Source: Paenibacillus_E sp964253085 (GTDB lineage: Bacteria; Bacillota; Bacilli; Paenibacillales; NBRC-103111). Taken from it: a stretch of DNA of 64,000 bases. The notes beneath the pieces were generated by a model. It was not told the origin of the DNA. It ran no database searches and saw only the letters and a program-made list of their open reading frames with translations. Position numbers and translations under genes: made by a program. Of this stretch, positions 17,417 through 25,867 are shown piece by piece. The stretch's first letter is position 1. Every line of letters starts with the position of its first letter. The stretch spans positions 7,006,001 through 7,070,000 of the forward strand of contig NZ_CAXUQH020000001.1 in the NCBI RefSeq assembly GCF_964253085.1, written 5' to 3'.

Positions 17417-20281
17417 CTATCGTTTCTTATAATGTTTAATTGCGCGTTCAAACGAATCATTCCACTGACATGAGATAGTATCTATCGAAAATTCATTTAT
17501 TATATCTTCTTTATTTTTATCCAAAGCTTGCTTATAAATTTCTAAATTTTCTTTAAACTCCATAAAGTCTTGAATTTTTGAATTAATTTCAGTTTCTGAC
17601 ATATTTCTAAAAATCAATCCACCGTTATACTTATCCAAAACAAGCTTAACGTCTCCAACATCGGTACTTAACACAGGTACAGAATTGATTATTGATTCAA
17701 GAATTGCAATTGGTAACCCTTCATACTCAGAAACAAAAATAACCCCATCCAAAAAACAAAAAACTTCACAAACATCGTCAATAAAATCAACTCTTGTTAC
17801 ATTACTCAAATTATGTTCATCGATAAATACTTTAACTTCATCTCTTAATGGCCCGTTTCCAATAAGCATAAAATGATTGTCATCTTGTTTATTATTTATT
17901 TGTTCAATTAGTTTAAGCAATAAGAGTGGCCGTTTTTGCTCCGCCATTCTTCCAATAAATGCAAAAATCTTCCTCTGATTTGGTATATTGTATTTCTCTC
18001 TCATTTTCTCAGCATTATACAAATGCGCATTAGCTTTGCTAAGATTTAGTGTAGGATATATAATATCAATCTTACTTTGAGGGATCTTAAATTGATTAAC
18101 GAACTTATCATAAATTCTTCTATTAATTGCAATAAATCTATCAAATGATTGAATACCTTTTTCCATATATCTGGTAATCCAGCCTGCTTCTGTATCATAA
18201 ACTTGCTGATCAATAATAGGAATATTTTGAAAAACTTTTCTTATTTCAAGTGCATTATCACATAACCAATTAGAACCATTACAAATCCAAACAGCCTCTG
18301 GTTGATAAATATTTTTCAAGTCTTTAAGTGCGTCAAGATATAATGAGTAATCCAATATTTCATGAAAATCATAAATACATTTAGCAGAATCCCTCATTTT
18401 ATAGTGCAATGAACCATGCTGCTCTGCAATCCATTCAAGTGTTATGACAATAAAATCATATTTATCAACGAGCTTTTCCATTACTTCTATTGTATTACGT
18501 TCCACTCCCCCTACAAATAAGTAGACTGAAACGACAAAAATACAAGGCTTGTTTTGTATATTATTTAGTTCGAATTTTTCTGAGAATTTGCTATAATTGA
18601 CGGCATTATTACCAATAATGACTTGTTTGTGGTCGTATGATAAATCCTCTTTTATATCAAAGTATTCTGAAAAAAAAGTTTCACATCTCATAACCTCAAT
18701 TTGTTCGTTCTCAGTATGAAAAACTTTAACTATTTTCCCTAAACTATTATTAAAATTCATTTCTCTATTTGCCATGATTCTTTCTGAAGCTATTATTATG
18801 TTGCTTCTAAACTCTTTTAATACAGCCACATAAGGCATATCTTTGAGCATAAAAGAAAGTAATATAAAATCCATTTTGACTTTGTTAACCATCAAAAGAA
18901 TATTAGCAAATAATTCATCTGGTAACTTATAATTTTCTGGTATGAACCAAATATATTCATATTTCGTTACTAATTCTGTAAATGATACAGCTTTATTATT
19001 TACAAAATAAGCATCATCATCTAACATATATTCTATAACTTCAAAATTATCTCCAAAAAGATCATAGTTAAATGTAAAAGTAGTGTCTTTTGATTTACAA
19101 AATCCGATCTTTTTCCTTCCAGGATGCACATCTATAAATTGAACTTGTTTTACGGTACGTTGTTTATCAAAAAAAACGGATTTAATATACCTTAAAAACT
19201 TAAATTGACGCAAATATTGTTTAGCTTTATTCAGCATATACCGTCTCCTATCTTTAACGTCAACTTTAATATTTATATATTCAAGAAAAAATTTACTAAT
19301 AAGAAAAGCCTTAACCATATTTGCATCAAAATAGCCTAAACGAGATAAAGTTCCTAATTCATATCGAAGCATAAATACTCTAGAATAGAAGCTTGAAAGT
19401 TTTACTTCATTAATACTATTATTTTCAAATTTTATTATATCTTTATAAATATGATCTAGTATGGATTGAGAATCAATATTTCGTGCTAGATCTTCATATT
19501 TTTTTACCCACTTCTCATATTCTAATCTCAAATGCGTAATTTTAAATAGACGATTATCTAATTCAGGATGAATATTACTGAAAACTACTACCATTTCTCC
19601 TGCAGCTTCTTGTCTTCTACTAAATTTTTCAAGATCAAATGAGTGATAATGATATACAGTGGCATCAGGATAATAAAAAATTTCCATTCCCTTTTTGGCT
19701 AATCTATAAGCAAATTCAATATCTTCATAACCATATTTGTCAAAACTTAAATCGAAAACCATATTGCCTATTAGTTTCTTAGGGACACTAACATTTGATG
19801 TATAGAAATGTCTAAAATCAACTAGCTCATTATTTGGCATTTTCTCGAATGAAAATTGCTCACCACCTATTTCAGTTATATGTTTCATTAGGTGGTTAAT
19901 TTTCAATTTCGGATGCCATTTAATATTTCCTAAAATAGCTGTTTTGCGATTAAGGCTTAAGTATTTTTCGTAATGTTGATTTAATATATGTGGATTCGGA
20001 TAAATATCGTCGCCTATAAATAATATAAGCTCCCCTTTAGCAACTTTTAATGCTGCATTTCTTGCATGTGAAGCCCCGCCATGATTATTTTTTAAGATTA
20101 TTATAGGTAAAAGCTCAATAGATTTTAAAAAGGTAATGGTATCATCAGTGGATCCATCATCCGAAAATATTATTTCATAGCTATATTTTGTTGCTTTTTC
20201 TACGAAACGAAATGATTCTATTAATTCGGGAAGTAAATCGTGCCTGTTATAGGTCGGAATTATTACAGATATATTTACCAT
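17417..20281 (-). CDS. Bifunctional glycosyltransferase, GT2 plus GT4
   Basis: A 954-residue two-domain enzyme. Residues 1-280 form a GT2 domain (ISVIIPTYNRHDLLPELIES, FSDDGSTDDT, LFIGDDIYPNP). A linker of about 300 residues follows. Residues 580-950 form a GT4 domain (VSVYLFVGGVERNTIEVMEK, FAFIGRMAEQKRPLLLL, and the E-x7-E motif in YEGLPIAILESI). Such double enzymes often make alternating linkages of a repeat unit, as in WbdA-type polymerising transferases of ABC-exported O-antigens. That fits the exporter and capping genes next door, though the role as the polymerase is inference. Confidence 0.8.
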   Translation of the reverse strand: MVNISVIIPTYNRHDLLPELIESFRFVEKATKYSYEIIFSDDGSTDDTITFLKSIELLPIIILKNNHGGASHARNAALKVAKGELILFIGDDIYPNPHILNQHYEKYLSLNRKTAILGNIKWHPKLKINHLMKHITEIGGEQFSFEKMPNNELVDFRHFYTSNVSVPKKLIGNMVFDLSFDKYGYEDIEFAYRLAKKGMEIFYYPDATVYHYHSFDLEKFSRRQEAAGEMVVVFSNIHPELDNRLFKITHLRLEYEKWVKKYEDLARNIDSQSILDHIYKDIIKFENNSINEVKLSSFYSRVFMLRYELGTLSRLGYFDANMVKAFLISKFFLEYINIKVDVKDRRRYMLNKAKQYLRQFKFLRYIKSVFFDKQRTVKQVQFIDVHPGRKKIGFCKSKDTTFTFNYDLFGDNFEVIEYMLDDDAYFVNNKAVSFTELVTKYEYIWFIPENYKLPDELFANILLMVNKVKMDFILLSFMLKDMPYVAVLKEFRSNIIIASERIMANREMNFNNSLGKIVKVFHTENEQIEVMRCETFFSEYFDIKEDLSYDHKQVIIGNNAVNYSKFSEKFELNNIQNKPCIFVVSVYLFVGGVERNTIEVMEKLVDKYDFIVITLEWIAEQHGSLHYKMRDSAKCIYDFHEILDYSLYLDALKDLKNIYQPEAVWICNGSNWLCDNALEIRKVFQNIPIIDQQVYDTEAGWITRYMEKGIQSFDRFIAINRRIYDKFVNQFKIPQSKIDIIYPTLNLSKANAHLYNAEKMREKYNIPNQRKIFAFIGRMAEQKRPLLLLKLIEQINNKQDDNHFMLIGNGPLRDEVKVFIDEHNLSNVTRVDFIDDVCEVFCFLDGVIFVSEYEGLPIAILESIINSVPVLSTDVGDVKLVLDKYNGGLIFRNMSETEINSKIQDFMEFKENLEIYKQALDKNKEDIINEFSIDTISCQWNDSFERAIKHYKKR

Positions 20282-20325
20282 AATTCCTCCAAAATGAATT
20301 TATATTAACGAACATTAATATATTA

Positions 20326-21819
20326 TTATCTTCTGTAAAGAATGAATTTCCCTAAAATATTAATCAACTTCCACCTTTTCGAGCTATAAACTTTAATCAA
20401 TTCCTCTTTTTTGTTATTAAGCTCCAATTCTATCGCATGCAAACTAACTGATAATTCATTGTTTTTACTTTCTATTTCATCACTTGTAATAGATAATTTA
20501 TTATTCTTACTTATTAATTCGTCAATTGTATTGGTTAAATCATTATTTTTATTAAGCATATTTGAATTTTCATCCAATAACTGGCTATTAATCATTAAAA
20601 GTTCTGTTTCTTTTTCTTTAAATTTATGAACTATTGTACTTGCATACAAATTAAAATCAATAAATTGAACCTTCAAAATAATTTTTTCAATCTCTATTTC
20701 AGTATTCTCTAATTTATCAAATATAAATTGTGGGTCGTCATGAAAAAATGCATAGCAATTCCCGTCAATTACATTAGCATTGGTGTGAGATATATTAAGT
20801 TTTCGATTAAAATCAGCGTATTTAACATAAATTTCAATAATCTTGATCGCACAAGGTAGCTTACAAATATCAATTCTAAAATCATTTTGAAAAATTGATT
20901 TTATTTCATTCACAGTAAATTCAATAGACTGTTCATTTCGATTTTGAATATTTATGTCAATATTTAAAGCATTTACCTCATTAAAACTGGTACCATCATC
21001 CCAAAAAAATTGTGCTATAGAATTAGAAGCTTCCCTCTGTTTAAGCTCTAATATATCATTTAAATAATAAGTTTCCTTTAAATACTTATTATAGATATTA
21101 GAGTTATTACCATGTACATAATTTTGAAAGCTATTTTCCATTTGAGCAAAAATATTTATATCATTTTCATAGATATTAAAAAGTTTAAATACTTCCTCGA
21201 CACTAATAAACTTGTTCTTATCTAATTTATTTTTAAACTTGTTATAGAACGTGATAACATTCCTATAGATAACATAATTAATTGGTAGTGGAAATGAGAA
21301 TACCCACTCATAATCAATCATAGTTAATTTATCATCATTAACCACTAGATTATCAAAAGACATATCAATATTTGAAACAGGTAAATATTCAAAAGTATAC
21401 CCATTTGGAACAACTCCAAAAACTGAATAAAATTCATCAGTTAATTCAGAAGTCTTTTTTAATGGAATTCTCCCTTGATCCGTCAAGATCTCTTTATATA
21501 CGTATAAAATATCTATAAAACCCTTTTTATCATTGCATTCAATCGTTTTAAGAACTGATTCCTGAAGTGTTATACCTTTTACATAATCAAATATAATTTC
21601 ATTATCATTATTATTAGCTTCAGCTCCGCAAACGACAAGTTGCTTATATTCATTTGTAAGTAGTTGACGGTTCTCAATAATTTTTTTTACGAACTTCTCC
21701 GCTTGAATGTCCAAACTCTTCTTTTTTACTTGTATTTTCCCATTTACATTTTCTATGATAGTCTTCAGTGCAAACTCTTTTCTTCTGAATGGATTATATT
21801 TCACATATTCAATCGACAT
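20326..21819 (-). CDS. Kinase-like protein with C-terminal coiled coil, WbdD kinase/ruler-like
   Basis: A protein of about 497 residues that I read as three parts. Residues 1-240 resemble a protein-kinase-like fold: VSNIDMSFDNLVV has the D-x4-N spacing of a catalytic loop (Asp155, Asn160 counted from an upstream in-frame GTG) and MIDYEW takes the place of the DFG motif. Residues 270-395 are beta-rich and unassigned. Residues 400-480 form a clear heptad-rich coiled coil ending in a basic tail. In WbdD of E. coli O9a a methyltransferase and kinase cap the glycan, and a coiled coil sets chain length. Here the methyltransferase is the gene just upstream. The ATG at 21819 follows AGAAGGTG. Confidence 0.65.
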   Translation of the reverse strand: MSIEYVKYNPFRRKEFALKTIIENVNGKIQVKKKSLDIQAEKFVKKIIENRQLLTNEYKQLVVCGAEANNNDNEIIFDYVKGITLQESVLKTIECNDKKGFIDILYVYKEILTDQGRIPLKKTSELTDEFYSVFGVVPNGYTFEYLPVSNIDMSFDNLVVNDDKLTMIDYEWVFSFPLPINYVIYRNVITFYNKFKNKLDKNKFISVEEVFKLFNIYENDINIFAQMENSFQNYVHGNNSNIYNKYLKETYYLNDILELKQREASNSIAQFFWDDGTSFNEVNALNIDINIQNRNEQSIEFTVNEIKSIFQNDFRIDICKLPCAIKIIEIYVKYADFNRKLNISHTNANVIDGNCYAFFHDDPQFIFDKLENTEIEIEKIILKVQFIDFNLYASTIVHKFKEKETELLMINSQLLDENSNMLNKNNDLTNTIDELISKNNKLSITSDEIESKNNELSVSLHAIELELNNKKEELIKVYSSKRWKLINILGKFILYRR

Positions 21820-21831
21820 ACCATTCACCTT

Positions 21832-22764
21832 CTAAGTTTTTGTTATTGTTTTCTTCTCTGCTACAATTAAAAAAGAGTTAGAAAACATATCATACATTTG
21901 GCTTTTTATTAAATTGTCATATACACTCTTTTCATCAAAGAGAGAAAGCTTATCTTGATCATAATTATATCTATCAAGAACCATATCGCCTATTTGTGGT
22001 AATCTTTTATCAGAATATATATGTAGAGGAAATTTGTAGTCAGGATACGGGTAATAAAACTCAATGCCATGGAATCCTGCTTCATCCATCATTGATTTTA
22101 GTTCGTTTTTAGAAAAGGTTTCAGCACTGTTATTATTAGTAGTATAACCTTCTATACCATCAAATAGTATACCTGTGTGATCTTCCTTAGCTCCAGACCA
22201 ATACTTTAATCCAAATTTATTTTCAATTGCAATAAAAAGTTTGCCATCTTCTTTTAAATATTCTTTAATTGTTTTTAGAAAATGAATAGAAGGATTATCA
22301 TTGTTTTCAATATATAATTTTGCGTACTCTAAGACACCAATTAAAGTAATATAATCATATTTTTTTGTAATTTCTATATCAATAAAATTCCCAACAATAA
22401 TTTCTAATTTTTCGTAATTTTTATGCCTGAACGCATTAATCATAGACCTTTTTTTAGAGAGCTCGATGCAAGTAACAACTAAATCATTTTTCAAAAGCGC
22501 ACCTGTAACTGCACCACATCCAGCTCCAATTTCTAACACTTCTGCGTCTTTTTTAAAAGGAAACCATTCTAATATATTTTGTCTTATTGTGGAGAAATGA
22601 TAAAGTATAGGCCATCTTGAATCCTCTGCAAGAACATCTTCACAATTCTCATGTGTCTTAGCAATTTCAAGCATTTTATCTTCAATGATACCATCTGAAT
22701 ATAAATCGGTTCCCTTGTAGTAAGAATAATTCAGCTTTACTTTACCAATTAACTCTTCATTCAT
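21832..22764 (-). CDS. SAM-dependent methyltransferase, probable glycan chain terminator
   Basis: A 310-residue class I methyltransferase. Motif I is AEVLEIGAGCGAVTGALL, with LVVTCIELSKKRSMINAFR (motif II) and YDYITLIGVLEYAKLYI (motif IV region) following. Its start overlaps the Wzt stop by one base (TAATG), and its stop is 12 bases before the kinase-like gene. The order methyltransferase, kinase, coiled coil matches the domain order of WbdD, so the two genes look like a split terminator that caps the non-reducing end. Alternatively it could methylate an internal sugar. Confidence 0.7.
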   Translation of the reverse strand: MNEELIGKVKLNYSYYKGTDLYSDGIIEDKMLEIAKTHENCEDVLAEDSRWPILYHFSTIRQNILEWFPFKKDAEVLEIGAGCGAVTGALLKNDLVVTCIELSKKRSMINAFRHKNYEKLEIIVGNFIDIEITKKYDYITLIGVLEYAKLYIENNDNPSIHFLKTIKEYLKEDGKLFIAIENKFGLKYWSGAKEDHTGILFDGIEGYTTNNNSAETFSKNELKSMMDEAGFHGIEFYYPYPDYKFPLHIYSDKRLPQIGDMVLDRYNYDQDKLSLFDEKSVYDNLIKSQMYDMFSNSFLIVAEKKTITKT

Positions 22765-24044
22765 TATTGAATCATCCTTTTTATTTCTATGTCAGAATTA
22801 CAGTCATAGAAACCTATCGTGTTTTTTTGTGAAACAACATTAATATTACACACATCATATAGCCTGTGGTAAACATTAAATTCACTGTCACTATAACCCG
22901 TACAACCAAGTGATAGTAAATAAGTACTTCCTTGTAAATTCATTTCTTGTTTGAAAGATATTTCAATGGTTTCGTTCTCATTAATATGTTCAATTGATTT
23001 GTTTTCTATAAGTGTGTTAGTACCAATAAGTTCTGTACCCTTAATATCTTTGATTGTAAACGCAAATATAGGAGTAATAATTTTTTTGTTGAACTGTATT
23101 TTCATATATATTTCAAAATGTTCGTTTTTCATTATAGAATTTGTTACCGTTCCTGATTTATCTTTAATAGCAAAATCAATTATTTCTGCCTCTTTACTTC
23201 CATAATCTAAGACAAAAGGATTAACGGTTAATCTATTCTTAAATAATGTCCCCTCATTATCCGTCAACTGTTCCTGACTCATTGTATTTTCCGTGACATC
23301 ATCTTTATTTTGATTTACTAAAAGTTTTTTATATAAATTGAGGATATGGTCCGCCGACCCCTCTGAAATAGTTCTTCCATGATTAAGTAAGAGAACCCTA
23401 TCACAATATTTCAGAATACTACTCATATCATGTGATACAAACAATATAGTTTTCCCCTTACTTTTAAACTCTTCAAACTTTTTATAGCACTTTGCTTGAA
23501 AGAAGAAATCACCAACGGATAGTGCTTCATCAACAATCAATATATCTGGATCAACATTTATTGAAACAGCAAAAGCTAGTCTGGCAAACATACCGCTTGA
23601 ATAAGTTTTGACAGGTTGATTTACGAAATCGCCTATGTCTGCAAATTCAATGATTGAATCCACTTTATTTGCAATTTCCTCTTTTGTAAAACCAAGCATT
23701 GCACCATTTAAATATATATTTTGCATGCCGGTATATTCAGAATTAAAGCCTGCTCCCAACTCCAACAACGCAGAAACTCTGCCATTAATGTTAACTTTAC
23801 CACTTGAGGCATTTAATACCCCAGTGATAATTTTCAATAGAGTTGATTTACCTGAACCATTCTGTCCCATTATTCCGTAAATCTCACCCTTGCGAACATT
23901 AAATGTAACATCAGATAACGCATGAAAATCCCTATGAAAACATTTCCGACCAAAACTCAAAGATTCTTTCAAGCGGTCTGTCGGCTTATCATAAACTTTA
24001 TAAGTCTTTGATAAATTAGAAACCTCAATTATTGTATCACTCAT
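22764..24044 (-). CDS. wzt: ABC transporter ATPase, Wzt/TagH-like with C-terminal glycan-recognition domain
   Basis: A 426-residue exporter ATPase. Residues 1-245 are the nucleotide-binding domain: GIMGQNGSGKSTLLKI (Walker A near residue 60), YSSGMFARLAFAVSIN (signature), DILIVDEALSVGD (Walker B) and an FVSHD switch. Residues 280-426 form a beta-sandwich extension (EIIDFAIKDKSGTVTNSIM, FNVYHRLYD) like the carbohydrate-binding domain of Wzt from O9a-type systems, which recognises the capped chain end before export. An AGGAG lies six bases before the chosen ATG; another ATG is directly upstream. It pairs with the membrane subunit at 24066-25439. Confidence 0.85.
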   Translation of the reverse strand: MSDTIIEVSNLSKTYKVYDKPTDRLKESLSFGRKCFHRDFHALSDVTFNVRKGEIYGIMGQNGSGKSTLLKIITGVLNASSGKVNINGRVSALLELGAGFNSEYTGMQNIYLNGAMLGFTKEEIANKVDSIIEFADIGDFVNQPVKTYSSGMFARLAFAVSINVDPDILIVDEALSVGDFFFQAKCYKKFEEFKSKGKTILFVSHDMSSILKYCDRVLLLNHGRTISEGSADHILNLYKKLLVNQNKDDVTENTMSQEQLTDNEGTLFKNRLTVNPFVLDYGSKEAEIIDFAIKDKSGTVTNSIMKNEHFEIYMKIQFNKKIITPIFAFTIKDIKGTELIGTNTLIENKSIEHINENETIEISFKQEMNLQGSTYLLSLGCTGYSDSEFNVYHRLYDVCNINVVSQKNTIGFYDCNSDIEIKRMIQ

Positions 24045-24065
24045 CATATTCTCCTAACGACATAA

Positions 24066-25439
24066 TTAAAGTACATCTGCAAAGTGTGGCTTTAATCTTT
24101 TATAAATCATCATCCCAATTCCGAAAAGTGCAATCGTTAATGTCCAAAAATAAAAGGTGTCCACATAACTATGCCACATCCACTTATGATGTATAAGGGA
24201 GTTTCTATAACCTTCTGTGATATAGTAAACAGGATTTAATTTAAAAATCCATCTATACTGTTCAGGCACAATACTTAGATCCCACATTATAGGCGTCAGC
24301 CACATAAAGAACTGCAAAATGATATTAATTATTTGCATTAAGTCCTTGAAAAATATCATGATTGGAGCAACAATATATGAAATTGCAAGAGCTAAGCAAA
24401 AAGCACAAGCACTAAAATAACCTATCTGGATAAAAGTAATTCCAGGAGAATAACCATAGAACACCAATAAAAATGCTATTATGACTAAAAAGAAAAGATG
24501 CACAAAAAGAGATGATGTTAGTTTTACAAGAGGTAATATTTTAATATTAAATACAACCTTTTTCACAAGATAACTGTATTCTATAAAGATATTGCTTGAA
24601 CTACTAAGTGCTTCAGAAATGAAAAACCAAGGCACCATCCCCACAGTTAGCCATATTATGAATGGTACATCGCTAACTGTTTGCGCTCTAAATCCAACTT
24701 GAAAAACAAACCAATAAATGAGTATCGTCATCAACGGTTGAATAAACGCCCATACAATACCTAAATATGAACCTGCATATTTGGTTTTAAAATCGTTTGT
24801 AGCAAGAGTGATTATTAGCGTTCGATTCGTATAAATATCTGTAAAAAAACTCTTTATTGATCTTTGTCTAAGTAAAAAGGATATGATACTTATTAGAACA
24901 AGCCAAATTATTATTGCAGATAATGTAATTTTCTTATAATTAAAAGGATTCCCCACTGCAACATCACTGGTTGAATAGATATATGGGTCGTTGCTATCCA
25001 TTTCTGCAACAATGACATTATCTGTAATCTCGTAATGTGTTAAGTTAAATGCTAAGAAATAGTTTTTTATTTTTTCAGCATTTAACATTTCGCTGGACAA
25101 CGCATTTTCATATCTAATCTCTTTAATCAATACTTCTTTATTGCGTCCATCGCTTAAATCCAGTCTAATTTTGCTCAGTTTATCGTAAGGGATTTTCACT
25201 TTGATTACCTGAAACCCTTCTGAACCTACTACATCTATTTTTTTTGAATGTTGCTCATCAAAGTAAGTATCATTTCCATTGTCAAAAAAAATTTGAATAG
25301 TATCGTTTTGTGGGATTTTCATCTCAATAGCGATATTAAAGGAATTCATATTTTGAGCTGTTACCATCTTAAAAATAATAAAAAACAAGAATATTGAAAA
25401 GACTAGCACTGACATTTTCTTGAGCTTTTTAATCCTCAT
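24066..25439 (-). CDS. wzm: ABC-2 type polysaccharide export permease with N-terminal extracytoplasmic domain
   Basis: A 457-residue membrane protein, long for Wzm, whose usual length is about 260. Residues 8-28 are a membrane segment. Residues 30-180 form a beta-rich, soluble-looking domain that should lie outside the membrane. A further hydrophobic stretch near residue 185 is followed by the ABC-2 transporter core (NDFKTKYAGSYLGIVWAFIQ, PWFFISEALSSSSNIFIEYS, FFMWLTPIMWDLSIVPEQYR). It forms the export channel with the downstream ATPase. It is the first gene of the long minus-strand operon, whose promoter should lie in 25440-25600. Confidence 0.85.
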   Translation of the reverse strand: MRIKKLKKMSVLVFSIFLFFIIFKMVTAQNMNSFNIAIEMKIPQNDTIQIFFDNGNDTYFDEQHSKKIDVVGSEGFQVIKVKIPYDKLSKIRLDLSDGRNKEVLIKEIRYENALSSEMLNAEKIKNYFLAFNLTHYEITDNVIVAEMDSNDPYIYSTSDVAVGNPFNYKKITLSAIIIWLVLISIISFLLRQRSIKSFFTDIYTNRTLIITLATNDFKTKYAGSYLGIVWAFIQPLMTILIYWFVFQVGFRAQTVSDVPFIIWLTVGMVPWFFISEALSSSSNIFIEYSYLVKKVVFNIKILPLVKLTSSLFVHLFFLVIIAFLLVFYGYSPGITFIQIGYFSACAFCLALAISYIVAPIMIFFKDLMQIINIILQFFMWLTPIMWDLSIVPEQYRWIFKLNPVYYITEGYRNSLIHHKWMWHSYVDTFYFWTLTIALFGIGMMIYKRLKPHFADVL

Positions 25440-25546
25440 TATACTCCCCTGTTATTAGCCATATTTTCATGTACGTAATATATTGATCCTAAATGATTGC
25501 CATATCTGTTGATTTATGAACTTCTCAGCTAATAAATCTAGTTTAC

Positions 25547-25748
25547 TTTTATTTGTTCAAAACCCTTATCAAATGATCTTCAATTGCTCGTTTCCATTCC
25601 TCTCATAATACCTTTATACCTGAAGTAACTGCTACTTCGAGATATAATATTACTTTCAATGGGTAGCAATTCTTTAGATATGCCTTTGAAGCAGGTAAAA
25701 ATCTTGTTCCATGCCCGCAGCTGGAATAATTACTTATCTAATTCCCAT
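25547..25748 (-). pseudogene. Decayed 5' fragment of galU (UTP-glucose-1-phosphate uridylyltransferase)
   Basis: No single frame is open, but reading the minus strand across frames gives successive GalU blocks in the right order: IIPAAG just after an ATG at 25746-25748 and a stop, then GTRFLPASKA, ISKELLPI, a segment ending AVTSGIK, and KRAIEDH followed by a frame-shifted DKGFE. This matches the first 70 or so residues of GalU (IIPAAGxGTRFLPA...KE.LPI...AIEDHFDK). At least three frameshifts and an early stop make it dead. The 3' part of the gene is missing. It suggests a rearrangement when the glycan cassette was inserted. Confidence 0.8.
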
Positions 25749-25802
25749 AAAAATTTCTCATTTTATTAATTTCACAAGATTTTTTAATCTATAAACAACC
25801 AT

Positions 25803-25831
25803 TTGGAAACCCTCTTCCAGTATGCTAAAAT
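25803..25831 (+). promoter_or_regulatory. Sigma-A promoter for the Wzy_C gene
   Basis: TTGGAA (25803-25808) and TAAAAT (25826-25831) with a 17-base spacer, about 35 bases before the ribosome-binding site AAGGAG of the downstream gene. Confidence 0.65.
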
Positions 25832-25867
25832 AAAGTCGAACTTTAGCGAAGAAGGAGACTATCTGGA

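Larger units (their letters stand above)
25440..25867. other. Divergent promoter region between exporter operon and Wzy_C gene
   Basis: This 428-base gap separates the minus-strand glycan operon from the plus-strand Wzy_C gene. It holds the galU fragment and, near the plus-strand gene, a clear sigma-A promoter. The minus-strand operon promoter must also be here, or within the galU debris, but I see no convincing -35/-10 pair for it. Confidence 0.5.
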
